From Rhodoferax sp. (GTDB lineage: Bacteria; Pseudomonadota; Gammaproteobacteria; Burkholderiales; Burkholderiaceae_C), in assembly GCF_030653815.1 (NCBI RefSeq), contig NZ_JAURYQ010000038.1:56837-120836 (forward strand): a stretch of 64,000 nucleotides of DNA, given 5' to 3'. Both the position numbers and the translations under genes were made by a program. Below the pieces are notes generated by a model, which was not told the origin of the DNA, did not search any database, and saw only the letters and a program-made list of their open reading frames with translations. Positions 17,992 to 26,277 of the stretch are shown in pieces (within the stretch, counting starts at the first letter, position 1; every line of letters begins with the position of its first letter).

Positions 17992-18211
17992 ATGCGATCC
18001 AAAGACACACTTTGTGGCTTGCTGTAAGTGACCGCGTGTCATCACTGCGCGACTATTGCAAGTTTGCCCCGAAGGTGTACTTCCTCAAACGCACTCTTTC
18101 CACTTGACCGCAAGATCAGGACAACATGTTGGGAATCTCTATCGGCGTGGCCGATCCTGGCGCCATCTTCTCAAGGATTGGAGCCTTTGCAATTCGCGGG
18201 GTCATTCACAA

Positions 18212-18409
18212 TCAGTGTGATGCAAATATGATTTGCAGAAATGACTGCGTTGGCTTGAGGGCTTCGGCATGGAAGGTGCCAACGCTTGATGTTCCACGAC
18301 TGTTGATGGAGGTCGACATCAACTCATCATTGAAAACAGTAAAAAAAACTGTCAATCCGACGAGGCACGACAGCAGCAGAAATTTGACGGTAAAAAAGTG
18401 AATTTTCAT
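18212..18409 (-). CDS. Small secreted or membrane protein (65 residues), unrecognised
   Basis: An AAGGAG Shine-Dalgarno sequence sits 6 bases before the ATG at 18407-18409. The N-terminus reads like a signal peptide or single membrane anchor (basic start, hydrophobic residues about 8-27 with VKFLLLSCLVGLTVFF). The rest is short and polar. The regulatory dyad at 18518-18537 lies about 108 bases upstream. It might be a real small exported protein or the surviving start of a longer, decayed gene. No function is assigned. Confidence 0.5.
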   Translation of the reverse strand: MKIHFFTVKFLLLSCLVGLTVFFTVFNDELMSTSINSRGTSSVGTFHAEALKPTQSFLQIIFASH

Positions 18410-18517
18410 TTTTGTCTCCTTGCATACGTCTATCGAAGAACCTTGGAAATATGTTTTCCGAAATGCTGTCTTCCCGGTGCGTCTCGCGTGAAGAATCGCA
18501 TCTTGTGATCGCGTTGT

Positions 18518-18537
18518 CCTAGTCCTATCGAACTAAG
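18518..18537. promoter_or_regulatory. 20-bp regulon box, site 1
   Basis: The sequence is CCTAGTCC tatc GAACTAAG. The left half matches the consensus half-site C-N-T-(A/C)-G-T-C-(C/T). It lies between the small minus-strand gene (start 18409) and the SDR gene (start 18694), and is the less typically placed of two boxes in this gap. Confidence 0.5.
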
Positions 18538-18608
18538 TACTTACCCTCCCTTCGCTTTGATCGGCGTGGCTGAGGGCCCCCTTGCGCGCTGCCGGCAAGT
18601 CACGGATG

Positions 18609-18628
18609 CCTAGTCCGATTAAAGGATG
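18609..18628. promoter_or_regulatory. 20-bp regulon box, site 2
   Basis: The sequence is CCTAGTCC gatt AAAGGATG. It lies 65 bases before the SDR start at 18694. A -10-like TAATCT (18649-18654) follows 20 bases after the box, so the box would be centred near -42 of the inferred transcript. Confidence 0.6.
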
Positions 18629-18693
18629 GTGGCCTGTCACGCCAGACGTAATCTAACGACGTTATGGTTCGTTGGAAGAAACAGGAGTGCAAC

Positions 18694-19428
18694 ATGAAAT
18701 TGAAAGACAAAGTGGCGCTGGTCACCGGTGCGGGTCAGGGTATGGGGCGCGCAATCGCTCAGCGTTTTGTTGCCGAAGGGGCGACGGTGGTTGCGCTTGA
18801 TTTGAATCTGGAGGCGGCGCAGCAGACGCTGGCAGACCTGGGTGGCAAGAGTATTGCTCGCTGCCTCAATGTCGCTGACAGTGCTGCGGTTGCAGCCGTG
18901 GTGGACGAAGTCGTGACCCTTTTTGGGCGGGTGGATGTTTTGGTGAACAACGCGGGCACGGGTGCTGTGGATGCTTTTGCCGACATCACCGATGAAACCT
19001 GGGCGCGAGTGATTGGTGTCAATCTGACCGGGGCCTTTCACTGTGCCCGTGAAGTCGTGCGCGCCATGCAGAAGACGGCTAAGCCGGGTGTGATCGTCAA
19101 CATTTCCAGCACTGCTGCCGCTTCTGGTGACGGCCCAGCCCACTACTGCGCGTCCAAGGCGGCTTTGATGGGTTTGACTCGAAGCATGGCCAAAGAACTG
19201 GCCAGCCACGGTATCCGCGTGAACACCCTGGTACCTGGGCCGACCAACACGCCCATGATGCAAGGTATCCCGCAGGAGTGGGCCGATGCCATCATCAAGG
19301 GTGTTCCCATGGGCCGCATGGCCGAGCCAGAAGATATCGCCCGAGTGGCCTTGTTCCTGGCATGCGATGACAGCGGTTTTGTGACTGGCCAGAACCTTGC
19401 CGTCAATGGCGGTAGCGCCTTTTTGTAA
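18694..19428 (+). CDS. Short-chain dehydrogenase, possible hydroxysteroid dehydrogenase
   Basis: This 244-residue classical SDR has TGAGQGMG (about 10-17), LVNNAG and the active-site YCASK. It starts at ATG 18694 behind an AGGAG ribosome-binding site. An in-frame ATG 30 bases upstream has none. It is the first gene of a four-gene set (SDR, SDR, SnoaL-like, OYE-like) headed by two regulon boxes. A role in oxidising or reducing a steroid hydroxyl or keto group is inferred from context only, since SDRs cannot be assigned a substrate by sequence alone. Confidence 0.9.
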   Translation: MKLKDKVALVTGAGQGMGRAIAQRFVAEGATVVALDLNLEAAQQTLADLGGKSIARCLNVADSAAVAAVVDEVVTLFGRVDVLVNNAGTGAVDAFADITDETWARVIGVNLTGAFHCAREVVRAMQKTAKPGVIVNISSTAAASGDGPAHYCASKAALMGLTRSMAKELASHGIRVNTLVPGPTNTPMMQGIPQEWADAIIKGVPMGRMAEPEDIARVALFLACDDSGFVTGQNLAVNGGSAFL

Positions 19429-19438
19429 GGAGATGAGG

Positions 19439-20209
19439 ATGACACAAGGAAGACTTCAAGGCAAGGTGGCTTTTGTCACCGGCGCTGGCACAGGTATCGG
19501 TGCGGCTACGGCAATCCGTTTCGCCCAGGAGGGTGCGACGGTTGTAATCTGCGGGCGCCGCAAGGAGCCGCTGGACGCAGTGGCGGCGCAAATCGTTGCT
19601 GCCGGAGGCAAGGCAGAGGCGGTACAGGCCGATGTCAGCGATGAGGCCGGCTTTACGGCCGCGTTGGACGCTGCTGCGCAGCGCCACGGTCGTTTTGACA
19701 TCTTGGTCAACAACGCGATGGCTTACAGCTGGGGTGCGATTGAATCCACCAGCACGGAGGACTGGCATGGCAATTTCAGCACCTCGGTGGACGGCACTTT
19801 TTGGGGAACCCGTGCAGCGATGAAGTTAATGAAAAACAGCGGTGGCGCGATCATCAACGTCTCATCCATCTGCGGCCTGCTGGGAACTGCCTATATGGCG
19901 GGCTACTCTGCGGCCAAGGCTGCGATCATCAATTTCTCGCGCGCTGCGGCTGCCGAAGGCGCTGCCGCAGGTATTCGTGTCAACGTGGTGATTCCCGCCG
20001 TGGTCGAGACTCCGGCAACCGCCGGTATGCTGGCTGACGAAGCCAGCCGCAAGAACACCGAAAAGTTGATTCCGATGGGCCGCGTGGGACAGCCCGAAGA
20101 GTTGGCCAACGCCATCCTGTTCCTTGCAAGCGATGAGGCCAGCTACGTCACGGGTGCTGCCCTGCCGGTGGATGGTGGCCGTTCGGCCGTGCTGGTCACT
20201 GCGCTGTGA
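19439..20209 (+). CDS. Short-chain dehydrogenase/reductase
   Basis: This 256-residue classical SDR has TGAGTGIG and the active-site YSAAK. The usual NNAG motif reads NNAM, a small departure. It begins 10 bases after the previous SDR stop with a good AAGGAG site. It is probably co-transcribed with the neighbouring SDR and flavin reductase. Substrate unknown, with steroid or acyl-CoA intermediates plausible by context. Confidence 0.9.
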   Translation: MTQGRLQGKVAFVTGAGTGIGAATAIRFAQEGATVVICGRRKEPLDAVAAQIVAAGGKAEAVQADVSDEAGFTAALDAAAQRHGRFDILVNNAMAYSWGAIESTSTEDWHGNFSTSVDGTFWGTRAAMKLMKNSGGAIINVSSICGLLGTAYMAGYSAAKAAIINFSRAAAAEGAAAGIRVNVVIPAVVETPATAGMLADEASRKNTEKLIPMGRVGQPEELANAILFLASDEASYVTGAALPVDGGRSAVLVTAL

Positions 20210-20219
20210 GAGCCAAGGT

Positions 20220-20852
20220 ATGACCTGGCCAAATTCCCTCGATCAACGTATTGACCGGCTGGAGTCGCTCGATGCGATTCGCCAGTTGGTTGGCAAGTAT
20301 TCGCTGTCGCTTGACATGCGCGACATGGATGCCCATGTGAACCTGTTTGCACCGGACATCCGGGTTGGCCGTGACAAGGTCGGCCGTGCGCACTTCAAGG
20401 CTTGGCAGGATCAAACCCTGCGCGACCAGTTCACGGGCACCTCGCACCACCTGGGTCAGCACATCATCGAGTTCGCGGATGCGGACCACGCAACCGGCGT
20501 TGTCTACTCCAAAAACGAGCACGAATGTGGCCCTGAATGGGTCATCATGCAGATGCTGTATTGGGACGACTACGAGCGCATCGGGGGTGTCTGGTATTTC
20601 CGCCGGCGCCTGCCGTGTTACTGGTATGCCACCGATCTGAACAAGCCACCGATTGGCGACATGAAGTTGCGCTGGCCCGGGCGCGAACCCTACAGCGGCA
20701 GCTTTCACGACTTGTTTCCGAGCTGGAAGGAATTCTGGGCTGAGCGGCCTGACAAGGACCAACTGCCCCAGGTGGCAGCACCGGCGCCGCTTGAGCAATT
20801 TTTGATCACCATGCGGCGCGGCACAGCCGCACCCAAAATGCGGGTACGTTGA
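20220..20852 (+). CDS. SnoaL/NTF2-like fold protein
   Basis: This 210-residue protein has an N-terminal SnoaL-like (NTF2 fold) domain with the family-type opening RIDRLESLDAIRQLVGKYS and a Trp/Tyr-rich core. Such proteins act as small isomerases, cyclases or hydratases, or as subunits of oxygenases. Bacterial steroid delta-5 isomerases share the fold, but this one is longer and belongs to the SnoaL_4-like group. The gene starts 10 bases after the SDR and ends one base before the OYE gene. Confidence 0.78.
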   Translation: MTWPNSLDQRIDRLESLDAIRQLVGKYSLSLDMRDMDAHVNLFAPDIRVGRDKVGRAHFKAWQDQTLRDQFTGTSHHLGQHIIEFADADHATGVVYSKNEHECGPEWVIMQMLYWDDYERIGGVWYFRRRLPCYWYATDLNKPPIGDMKLRWPGREPYSGSFHDLFPSWKEFWAERPDKDQLPQVAAPAPLEQFLITMRRGTAAPKMRVR

Positions 20853-20853
20853 G

Positions 20854-21912
20854 ATGAGCAAACTGTTTGAACCCCTGCAACTCGGCGAACTGCATCTCGC
20901 CAACCGGGTCGTGATGGCGCCCATGACGCGCAACCGCGCCGCAAGCGATGGCACACCGGGCCCGCTGATGGTCGACTATTACGGCCAGCGCGGTGACGCG
21001 GGGTTGATCGTCGCCGAGGGCACCTGGCCCAGCGCAGTGGGGCAGGCTTACTGCCGCCAGCCCGGTATCGTCACGCCAGCACAAATCGCCGGGTGGAGAC
21101 AAGTCACGGATGCCGTGCACGCGCGCGGCGGTCTGATCGTGTTGCAGATCATGCACGGCGGGCGCATTGGCAGCCACCATATCAAGCCCGCCGGGGTTGA
21201 GACCGTGGCGCCGACGGCGCTCCAGGCCGCTGGGGAAATTGTGACCGACAGCGCGGGCCTGCAGCCCTATGACACTCCTCGTGCACTCGGCCTGCAGGAG
21301 ATCGGGGCGATCGTGCAAGAGCATGCGCAAGCGGCGCGCCGTGCCCGCGAGGCCGGTTTTGACGGCGTCGAATTACACGGTACCAGCGGCTATCTGCCAA
21401 TGCAGTTCCTGAGTTCTTCGACCAACCGGCGCACCGATGCTTACGGGGGTTCCGCGGAAAACCGGGCGCGTTTTGCCTTTGAATGCCTGCGTGAGATGGC
21501 GGCGGCGATAGGTGCGGGTCGTGTCGGTTTGCGACTGAATCCGGGCAACACCTACAACGACACCAGCGACGAAAACTCTGCGGCGACGCATGGTGAGTTG
21601 ATGCGCCAGGCGGCCACGCTGGATCTGGCCTACCTGCATGTGATGCGCGCACCGGCAACGGACCTTGATGCCTTTGCACTGGCGCAAACCTATTTTGGCG
21701 ATAGGCTGATCCTCAATGACGGCTTCGGTGCGGACAATGCCGAGGCTGCGTTGCAGGTGTATCCGAATGCTGCCTTGTCTTTTGCCAGGCACTTTATTGG
21801 CAATCCAGACCTGGTGACCCGCTTGCGCGCCGACCTGCCACTGGCGCGCTTTGATCGCAAGACGCTGTACACGCCTGGGGCAGCAGGCTACACAGACTAT
21901 CCCTTGGCTTGA
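20854..21912 (+). CDS. OYE-family flavin ene-reductase with an altered active site
   Basis: This 352-residue FMN protein is of the classical Old Yellow Enzyme / NemA type (APMTRNRA, QIMHGGRIG, TNRRTDAYGG). The substrate-binding pair is normally His-x-x-His or His-x-x-Asn. Here it reads ELHGTSGYL, giving His175 and Ser178, while the proton-donor Tyr180 is kept. The enzyme probably reduces a conjugated C=C bond, a chemistry steroid degradation uses on enones. It is the last gene of its four-gene set and ends convergently, 19 bases from the pentapeptide gene. Confidence 0.9.
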   Translation: MSKLFEPLQLGELHLANRVVMAPMTRNRAASDGTPGPLMVDYYGQRGDAGLIVAEGTWPSAVGQAYCRQPGIVTPAQIAGWRQVTDAVHARGGLIVLQIMHGGRIGSHHIKPAGVETVAPTALQAAGEIVTDSAGLQPYDTPRALGLQEIGAIVQEHAQAARRAREAGFDGVELHGTSGYLPMQFLSSSTNRRTDAYGGSAENRARFAFECLREMAAAIGAGRVGLRLNPGNTYNDTSDENSAATHGELMRQAATLDLAYLHVMRAPATDLDAFALAQTYFGDRLILNDGFGADNAEAALQVYPNAALSFARHFIGNPDLVTRLRADLPLARFDRKTLYTPGAAGYTDYPLA

Positions 21913-21931
21913 TCGCCTAAATGACTGCGGC

Positions 21932-22642
21932 TCACGCCACGATGATGCCAAGTTCTGCAATCAGCTGCGCCGCCTGACGGTGCGAGAGGGTGGCGCCGCG
22001 GAACAGCTTGGCATCGATCAGCTTGAGGCCATCAAGCTTGGCTTCGCGCAGGTCAGCACCGTCAAAACGTGTCAACTTGAGCTGGGCATGGCGCAGGCTG
22101 CCACCCTCAAAGACCACGTCGCGAAAATCGCAGCCTGACAAGTCTGCCTCGGAGAAATCAAGCTGCCTGAGGTGCAATTTTCGGAACGACATCTTGCGCA
22201 AGTCGGCGCCAACGAGCAGGCTGTCCTCAAACGACAGTCCGAGGTGTGCCACTTCTTGAAAACTGGCACCGGTAAGCTTGCACGCCATGAACGAAGCCGA
22301 TGACAGTCTGGCACGGCGCCATTGGCTGTTGTTGAGGTCGCAATGTTGGAAGCGTGCGTCGCTCAGGTTCGCAGCTTCAAAGTCGGCCTGGCGCGCGCGG
22401 CAGCCAAGCCATTGGGTCTGCGACAGGCCGGCCGCGTAAAGCGACGCCTCCACCAAAGAGCAGCTCCTGAATTCAAACCCGCTCAGTTCGAGCCGCGACA
22501 GGTCAGCGCTGTCAAAGTTGCAGCCATCAAACACCACGGCCCGCGGGTTTTGTGTCAGGAGCTCTTCCAGCGCTGCACGTGACAGCGTTTGGCCGCTGAT
22601 GTGGTGCTTGCTGGCCTGAGGCGGTGCGTCTGTGGGGTTCAT
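21932..22642 (-). CDS. Pentapeptide-repeat protein
   Basis: This 236-residue protein is built of five-residue repeats of the A(D/N)Lxx kind (CNFDSADLSRLELSGF, ANLSDARFQHCDL, ADLSGCDF). That predicts a right-handed quadrilateral beta-helix. Such proteins may bind partner proteins or mimic DNA, but most have no known role. It is the only minus-strand gene between 18.7 and 36 kb and separates two catabolic transcripts. It shows no signal peptide. Confidence 0.88.
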   Translation of the reverse strand: MNPTDAPPQASKHHISGQTLSRAALEELLTQNPRAVVFDGCNFDSADLSRLELSGFEFRSCSLVEASLYAAGLSQTQWLGCRARQADFEAANLSDARFQHCDLNNSQWRRARLSSASFMACKLTGASFQEVAHLGLSFEDSLLVGADLRKMSFRKLHLRQLDFSEADLSGCDFRDVVFEGGSLRHAQLKLTRFDGADLREAKLDGLKLIDAKLFRGATLSHRQAAQLIAELGIIVA

Positions 22643-22709
22643 TTTTCTGGTCTCTGCTCGGTCACGGGCCTGGATTGTTGCACGCAGCGATCTTCAACGA
22701 GGGGTTGGC

Positions 22710-22729
22710 GTTAGTCTCAACGGACGATG
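22710..22729. promoter_or_regulatory. 20-bp regulon box, site 3
   Basis: The sequence is GTTAGTCT caac GGACGATG, with a perfect right half. It ends 68 bases before the extradiol dioxygenase start at 22798. A -10-like GAAAAT (22750-22755) follows at 20 bases. It would control the long ring-cleavage operon. Confidence 0.65.
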
Positions 22730-22797
22730 CTTCTGCCGGTCGAAGTCAGGAAAATTCAGCTCACAAGCCTCAATGGGTGGGGCCAAGAAAGTAATCA

Positions 22798-23697
22798 ATG
22801 ATCGACATCCGCGGACTGGCTTATGTGGTGGCCGAAACCACTGACCTTGCAAAGTGGCAAACCTATGCCGAGGGCGTCCTCGGCATGATGACGGCGCCCT
22901 CACCCGACGGGGGCTTGTATGTGCGTATGGACGAGCGGCAGTTCCGCTTTGCCGTGCAGGTCGGCGCGCGTGATGCCTATGTTGCCTCGGGCTGGGAGGT
23001 GGCAAATCAGCCGGCATTCCAGGCTGCCCTGGATCATCTGGCTGACGCCGGTGTTGCAGTGGCGTTGGGTGATGCCGCCCTGTGCCGCCTGCGTTGCGCG
23101 CAGCAGGTGGCGAGTTTTCAGGACCCGTCGGGCAACTGCCATGAGCTGGTCTGGGGCTTCAAATCTGATTTTGTGCATTTCGCCTCGCCGGCCGGGGTTT
23201 CCCGTTTTGTGACCGGCAACATTGGCATGGGGCACACCGTGCTGCCTTCAGTTGATTTCAAGAAAACAGCCGATTTTTATCAGGATGTGATGGGTTTTGG
23301 CCTGTCGGACATCTACAACTTTCAGCCAGCAGGTGATGCCGGTCCTACCCTGCCGATTCACTTTTTCCATTGCAACAACGGGCGCCATCACAGCCTGGCG
23401 GTGGCTGGATTTCCGGTGGAGAGTGGTTGTGTGCATGTGATGGTGGAGGTGGAAAACATGCCCGAAGTCGGGCGAGCCATGGACCGTATGCAGCAGCACC
23501 AGGTGCTGCAGACCGCCACGCTGGGTCAGCACACCAACGACCGGGTGACCTCCTTCTACATGCGCAGCCCGTCGAACTTTGACATCGAGTTTGGCTACGG
23601 TGGCGCGGTGATCGACTGGCAGGAGCACATCACCCACGAGTTCACCCGCGTGAGTCTGTGGGGCCACGATTTCAGCATTGCACGCCCGAAGGCTTGA
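22798..23697 (+). CDS. hsaC: Type I extradiol dioxygenase, HsaC/TesB-like
   Basis: This 299-residue two-domain vicinal-oxygen-chelate enzyme carries the Fe(II) ligands His146 (MGHTVLP), His213 (GCVHVMVEV) and Glu264 (FDIEFG). The catalytic histidine lies in GRHHSLAV (197-198). The C-terminus SLWGHDF also occurs in HsaC, which opens the catechol ring A of 3,4-DHSA in steroid breakdown. A related biphenyl-type diol dioxygenase cannot be excluded. Its position 6 bases before ipdA and its box-headed promoter favour the steroid role. Confidence 0.85.
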   Translation: MIDIRGLAYVVAETTDLAKWQTYAEGVLGMMTAPSPDGGLYVRMDERQFRFAVQVGARDAYVASGWEVANQPAFQAALDHLADAGVAVALGDAALCRLRCAQQVASFQDPSGNCHELVWGFKSDFVHFASPAGVSRFVTGNIGMGHTVLPSVDFKKTADFYQDVMGFGLSDIYNFQPAGDAGPTLPIHFFHCNNGRHHSLAVAGFPVESGCVHVMVEVENMPEVGRAMDRMQQHQVLQTATLGQHTNDRVTSFYMRSPSNFDIEFGYGGAVIDWQEHITHEFTRVSLWGHDFSIARPKA

Positions 23698-23703
23698 ACG
23701 ACC

Positions 23704-24582
23704 ATGGCAAACAAACAGATGAGCGCGACCCAGGTGGTCGCCCAAATGAAAGACGGCATGACGGTGGGTATCGGTGGTTGGGGCCCCAGGCGCAAGCCGA
23801 TGGCGCTGGTGCGCGAGATCCTGCGCAGTCCACTCAAGGACTTGACGGTGGTGGCTTATGGCGGCGCCGATGTGGGCATGTTGTGCGCTGCGGGCAAGGT
23901 CAAAAAACTGGTGTTCGCCTTCGTTTCGCTCGACTTCATCCCGCTGGAGCCTTATTTCCGCATGGCGCGCCAAAGTGGTGCGCTCGAGGTCATGGAGGTT
24001 GATGAGGGCCTGTTCATGCTGGGCCTGAAGGCGGCCGGCATGCGTGTGCCTTACATTCCCACGCGGGTTGGGCTGGGGACCGATGTGCTCAGGCGCAATC
24101 CCGGTCTCAAGCTGACCGGTTCACCCTATGACGACAAAGACTGGGTGGCGATGCCGGCTTTGCCGCTGGATGTGGCTTTGCTGCATGTGGACCGGGCTGA
24201 TGTGCGTGGTGTCTGCCAGATCAAGGGGCCTGACCTGTACATGGATGACCTGTTCGCGCGCGCGGCCAGGCAGACTTTTGTCAGTTGCGACGAATTGGTT
24301 GACAGCAGCTATTTCGAGCAGGGGGACGAGGCGCGTTATGTGTTCTGGGAGCGTTCGCACACCAGCGGTGTCGTGCACATGCCCGGTGGTGCGCACCCGA
24401 GTTCCTGTGCGCCGCTGTACGGTTTTGATGCCAAGCACTTCAAGGACTACGTGGCCAGTGCCAAGGAGGCGGGTGGCTGGCAGCAGTATGTAGAGCAATA
24501 CGTGAGCTGTGGCGAGCAGGCGTACCTGGCGCAATTGGGCGGGTTGGAGGCGGTGCGCAAGTTGCCACTGCCGGTGTTTTGA
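23704..24582 (+). CDS. ipdA: IpdA-like subunit of the ring-C-opening CoA-ester hydrolase
   Basis: This 292-residue protein belongs to the class I CoA-transferase alpha-like family. It closely follows mycobacterial IpdA in GIGGWGPRRKPMALVR (about 22-37), TVVAYGGADVGMLC and the acidic VDEG segment (about 99-102). With IpdB it opens the last steroid ring (COCHEA-CoA), which gives a linear acyl-CoA. The Comamonas counterparts are named ScdL1/ScdL2. It lies between the dioxygenase and ipdB, nearly without gaps. Confidence 0.93.
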   Translation: MANKQMSATQVVAQMKDGMTVGIGGWGPRRKPMALVREILRSPLKDLTVVAYGGADVGMLCAAGKVKKLVFAFVSLDFIPLEPYFRMARQSGALEVMEVDEGLFMLGLKAAGMRVPYIPTRVGLGTDVLRRNPGLKLTGSPYDDKDWVAMPALPLDVALLHVDRADVRGVCQIKGPDLYMDDLFARAARQTFVSCDELVDSSYFEQGDEARYVFWERSHTSGVVHMPGGAHPSSCAPLYGFDAKHFKDYVASAKEAGGWQQYVEQYVSCGEQAYLAQLGGLEAVRKLPLPVF

Positions 24583-24593
24583 TGGGAGCAGTC

Positions 24594-25358
24594 ATGCGTG
24601 AAATTACATTGGTTGACCGGATCATTTGTGCTGCGGCGCAGGCCTGGAAAGACGACGGAGAAGTGCTCGCCACGGGCATTGGCATCGTGCCGCGGCTGGC
24701 GGCCTCGCTGTGTATGGCATCCATCAACACGGATTTGATGATGACCGATTCCGAGGCTTGGCTGGTGCGTGAGCCGGTGCCTGTGGGGCCGCGCGGCGCT
24801 TATGTGCCCAAGCGCGAGTCCTGGATGGGTTTTTCCAGAATTTTCGACAATGTCTGGAGTGGCAGACGCCACGCCATGGTGGGGCCAACCCAGATCGACC
24901 GCTTTGGTCAGGCCAACATCTCGATGATTGGCAGCGACTACGCCAAGCCCAAATCGATGATGCTGGGGGTGCGAGGTTTCCCGGGTAACTCCATCAACCA
25001 TGCCAACTCTTTTTTTGTGCCGAACCACAGCCCCAAGGTGTTTGTGGCGGGCGAGGTCGACATGGTGGCGTCTGTGGGTTACAACCCGGCGCGCCTGGCC
25101 CGCGGCTGGAGTCTGGATGAGATCGATATCCGCCTGATCTTTTCCAACCTCGCCGTTATGGATTTTGGCGGACCCGAGCGTCAGGTTCGACTGGTGTCCT
25201 TGCATCCCGGGGTGACGGCGGCTCAGGTGCAAGACGCCACCGGCTTCGCGCTTTTCGTGCCAGACGCTGTGCCAGAGACCGCGGCACCGACCGAGGTGCA
25301 ACTGGCCCTGCTGGACCGGCTGGATCCTCATAATGTGCGCGCCTCGGCGCTCGGCTGA
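24594..25358 (+). CDS. ipdB: IpdB-like subunit of the ring-C-opening CoA-ester hydrolase
   Basis: This 254-residue partner of IpdA shows the shared features WMGFSRIFD, GVRGFPGNSINHANSF and DFGGPERQ. The ATG at 24594 was chosen because GGGAG lies at the right distance. Two other possible starts overlap the ipdA stop and lack a site. IpdA and IpdB form a heteromeric complex, so adjacency is expected. Confidence 0.93.
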   Translation: MREITLVDRIICAAAQAWKDDGEVLATGIGIVPRLAASLCMASINTDLMMTDSEAWLVREPVPVGPRGAYVPKRESWMGFSRIFDNVWSGRRHAMVGPTQIDRFGQANISMIGSDYAKPKSMMLGVRGFPGNSINHANSFFVPNHSPKVFVAGEVDMVASVGYNPARLARGWSLDEIDIRLIFSNLAVMDFGGPERQVRLVSLHPGVTAAQVQDATGFALFVPDAVPETAAPTEVQLALLDRLDPHNVRASALG

Positions 25359-25368
25359 GGTGTCGGCG

Positions 25369-26277
25369 ATGAGCAGTCTTGACCCCGGCGATGGTTTTGT
25401 GGCGCGTGAGGATGCGTCGGTTTACGAGACCGCTGAGCCTGTGCTGTATGAAGTCATGGATGGCATTGCCATCCTGACCATGAACCGACCGGCGTTCAAT
25501 AACGCGCAGAACTCGCAGATGACCTATGCGCTCGACGCCGGCTTCCGCCGTGCGGTGGATGACGACAGCGTCAAGGTCATCGTGTTGAAAGGTGCGGGTC
25601 GGCATTTCAGCGCCGGTCACGACATTGGCACGCCGGGCCGCGACATCAACAAATCCTTTGAGCGCCAGAGCCTGTGGTGGGACCACACCAACAAGCCCGA
25701 CGCCGAGCAGCTTTTTGTGCGTGAGCAAGAGGTTTACCTGGCCATGTGCCGCCGTTGGCATGACCTGCCCAAGCCCACCATCGCCATGGTGCAGGGCGCC
25801 TGCGTGGCGGGCGGGCTCATGCTGGCCTGGGTTTGCGATCTGATCATTGCCAGCGACGACGCATTCTTTCAGGATCCGGTGGTGCGCATGGGTATCCCGG
25901 GGGTGGAGTATTTTGCCCACGCCCATGAGCTGAACCCACGCATCGCCAAGGAGTTTCTGTTTCTGGGGGATCGTATGAGTGCCGAGCGCGCTTACCAGAT
26001 GGGCATGGTCAACCGGGTGTTCTCGCGTGAGCAACTTGAGGCGCAAACGCTGGACATTGCCGCGCGCATCGCGCAACAACCACGCCTGGGTCTGGCACTG
26101 ACCAAGCAGGTGATCAACCGGGTCGAAGAGCTGCAAGGCTTGCGCACAACGATGGATTTGGCATTTGGGTACCACCATTTTGCCCACGCGCACAGCCAGG
26201 TGCTGGGCACGGGTGCGCTCGGTGGCCATGATGCCAAGACAATGGCACAAGCCAATAAAAAGGAAAACCAAGCGTGA
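25369..26277 (+). CDS. Enoyl-CoA hydratase/isomerase-family protein
   Basis: This 302-residue crotonase-fold enzyme has the oxyanion-hole segments GRHFSAGHDIG (about 77-87) and GACVAGGLMLAW. It is longer than usual at the N-terminus. It differs from the EchA20-like gene two genes on, so the operon encodes two distinct crotonases. It probably acts on a CoA-bound ring C/D intermediate or on the chain after ring opening, but the exact step is not decided. Its stop overlaps the GTG start of ipdC by 4 bases. Confidence 0.88.
   Translation: MSSLDPGDGFVAREDASVYETAEPVLYEVMDGIAILTMNRPAFNNAQNSQMTYALDAGFRRAVDDDSVKVIVLKGAGRHFSAGHDIGTPGRDINKSFERQSLWWDHTNKPDAEQLFVREQEVYLAMCRRWHDLPKPTIAMVQGACVAGGLMLAWVCDLIIASDDAFFQDPVVRMGIPGVEYFAHAHELNPRIAKEFLFLGDRMSAERAYQMGMVNRVFSREQLEAQTLDIAARIAQQPRLGLALTKQVINRVEELQGLRTTMDLAFGYHHFAHAHSQVLGTGALGGHDAKTMAQANKKENQA

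Larger units (their letters stand above)
17992..18693. other. Gene-poor 700-bp stretch between tRNA-Ser and the catabolic region
   Basis: This stretch is AT-richer than its surroundings. It holds one likely small minus-strand gene (18212-18409) and two copies of the 20-bp regulatory dyad (18518-18537 and 18609-18628). A plus-strand open frame at 18126-18401 overlaps the small gene and has no convincing ribosome-binding site. No integrase or transposase is visible. Confidence 0.6.

Noticed and set aside
18126..18401. Plus-strand 91-codon open frame after tRNA-Ser
   Set aside because: It overlaps the better-supported minus-strand small gene, has no convincing ribosome-binding site and its translation looks random.
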